Positions 63,146-64,000 of a stretch of 64,000 bases of DNA are shown piece after piece. A program made the translations under genes and the position numbers. The DNA lies in contig NZ_JAUCMW010000002.1 in the NCBI RefSeq assembly GCF_030372765.1, forward strand, positions 261,285-325,284. The letters are read 5' to 3'. The notes below the pieces were generated by a model. The model worked only from the letters and a program-made list of their open reading frames with translations, did not search any database and was not told where the DNA came from. Source of the stretch: Labilibaculum sp. K2S (GTDB lineage: Bacteria > Bacteroidota > Bacteroidia > Bacteroidales > Marinifilaceae). Position 1 is the stretch's first letter, and every line of letters starts with the position of its first letter.

Positions 63146-64000
63146 ATGAATATTGAAATTGATCCTAACGCCGGATTCTGCTTTGGTGTTGTAAATGCCA
63201 TAAATAAAGCGGAAGAAATACTGAAAGAGGATAATCAACTCTTCTGTATTGGTGATATCGTTCACAACAATATCGAAGTTGATCGCCTTAATGCTCAAGG
63301 ATTACAAGCAATCAATCACGATCAGTTTTCGAAACTATCAGGAAAAAAAGTTTTATTTCGAGCACATGGAGAACCGCCATCCTCTTATGAAACAGCTAAA
63401 AAACAAAATATTAAAATTATTGACGCTTCGTGCCCGGTAGTTTTAAACCTGCAAAAAAAAATAAAAAAAGCATACCGGGAGATTAAGAAGTCAAACGGTC
63501 AAATAATTATATACGGTAAAAAAGGTCATGCCGAGGTAAATGGTTTAGTCGGTCAAACCGAAGACAAGGCAATTGTTGTTGAAAACACAGAAGATCTAAA
63601 ATTGGTAAACTTTAGCTTGCCGGTTGTTCTGTTTTCACAAACAACAAAAACCATTTCAGGCTTTGCTGAAATTTCAGAATATCTGAAAAAAGAATGCAAA
63701 AACAGCCTTAGTATTAATGACACAATTTGCAGAAAGGTATCAAATCGTGTTCCTTTAATTGAGGATTTTGCAAGCAAACACGATGTGATCATTTTTGTGA
63801 GCGGGGAAAAAAGTTCGAACGGAAAATTACTGTTCGACGTCTGTAAAAAAACAAATCAGAACAGTCATTTTATCACTTGTCCCGATGATCTGAATATGGA
63901 TTGGTTTGCGAATGCGAAATCGGTTGGTGTAAGTGGAGCAACATCTACTCCTGCCTGGCTGATGAATAAAACAATTGAAAAAATAAAACTTGAAAATAAA
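63146..64000 (+). CDS. ispH: 4-hydroxy-3-methylbut-2-enyl diphosphate reductase, 3' end outside window
   Basis: 285 codons to the window edge, no stop yet. The [4Fe-4S] ligand Cys residues are in AGFCFGV and DASCPVV, with RAHGEPP and GKKGHAEV as further family motifs, and GVSGATSTPAWL near the visible end. Last step of the MEP isoprenoid pathway. The start is the ATG after the cmk stop; family start MxIEIDPNAGFCFGV fits. Confidence 0.96.
   Translation, partial: MNIEIDPNAGFCFGVVNAINKAEEILKEDNQLFCIGDIVHNNIEVDRLNAQGLQAINHDQFSKLSGKKVLFRAHGEPPSSYETAKKQNIKIIDASCPVVLNLQKKIKKAYREIKKSNGQIIIYGKKGHAEVNGLVGQTEDKAIVVENTEDLKLVNFSLPVVLFSQTTKTISGFAEISEYLKKECKNSLSINDTICRKVSNRVPLIEDFASKHDVIIFVSGEKSSNGKLLFDVCKKTNQNSHFITCPDDLNMDWFANAKSVGVSGATSTPAWLMNKTIEKIKLENK

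Overview
The window is chromosomal DNA of a marine-type Bacteroidota, most likely order Marinilabiliales/Marinifilaceae (inference). The support is a type IX secretion component (PorQ), a TPR-type hybrid two-component regulator, SusD-era style lipoproteins with Cys lipoboxes, type B L31, and promoters of the Bacteroidota form TTTG-N19-TANNTTTG (clearest at 25249-25279). Base composition is AT-rich throughout.

Host backbone, left (1-28.3 kb): a cytochrome c fragment; a small toxin-like gene with tandem paralogous membrane proteins (0.9-2.9 kb); a long minus-strand series of secreted, lipoprotein and membrane genes (3.5-13.4 kb) that includes two copies of an about 90 bp leader repeat in front of start codons; a hybrid two-component regulator; cysH and an epimerase-like gene; AI-2E-type permease; Lon; a GlmU-like nucleotidyltransferase; L31B; an acetyltransferase; a Bax-inhibitor-1 protein; AlkD; and tRNA-His.

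Integrated element (28.3-57.5 kb, about 29.1 kb): a 113 bp perfect direct repeat (28336-28448 and 57465-57577) contains the 3' half of tRNA-His, its terminator and the first codons of a tyrosine integrase. Inside are integrase, a HigB/HigA pair, an IS256-family insertion, and a minus-strand set of about 14 tightly packed genes (31.8-42.0 kb). These look like virion and lysis functions (GH108 muramidase with a membrane anchor, a transglutaminase-like protein with a very basic middle, several small one-helix membrane proteins, small beta-rich proteins, a three-repeat spike-like protein, a zincin-RecA fusion), but no terminase, portal or tail gene is visible. Further right are cargo lipoproteins, a serine recombinase, several small zinc-ribbon proteins, a rolling-circle-type replication initiator with 26 bp repeats, early genes, and a LexA/CI-like repressor with repeated operators. 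I read this as a temperate, tailless, possibly ssDNA or membrane-containing prophage; that identity is inference.

At the right end of the element (51.5-57.1 kb) is a tightly overlapping five-gene operon: a small HTH regulator, an 854-residue protein with two GHKL ATPase domains, a receiver-domain protein, an HNH nuclease and a TaqI/Eco57I-like adenine methyltransferase. It looks like a restriction-modification defence system run through a phosphorelay-like sensor pair. Similar sequences flank it, suggesting it moves as a cassette.

Host backbone, right (57.6-64 kb): a decayed second integrase that marks an earlier insertion at the same tRNA, small regulators, a DUF2975/HTH pair carrying the third leader repeat, the tail end of an EamA transporter, a YkgJ-type cysteine cluster protein, porQ, cmk and a 3'-truncated ispH.
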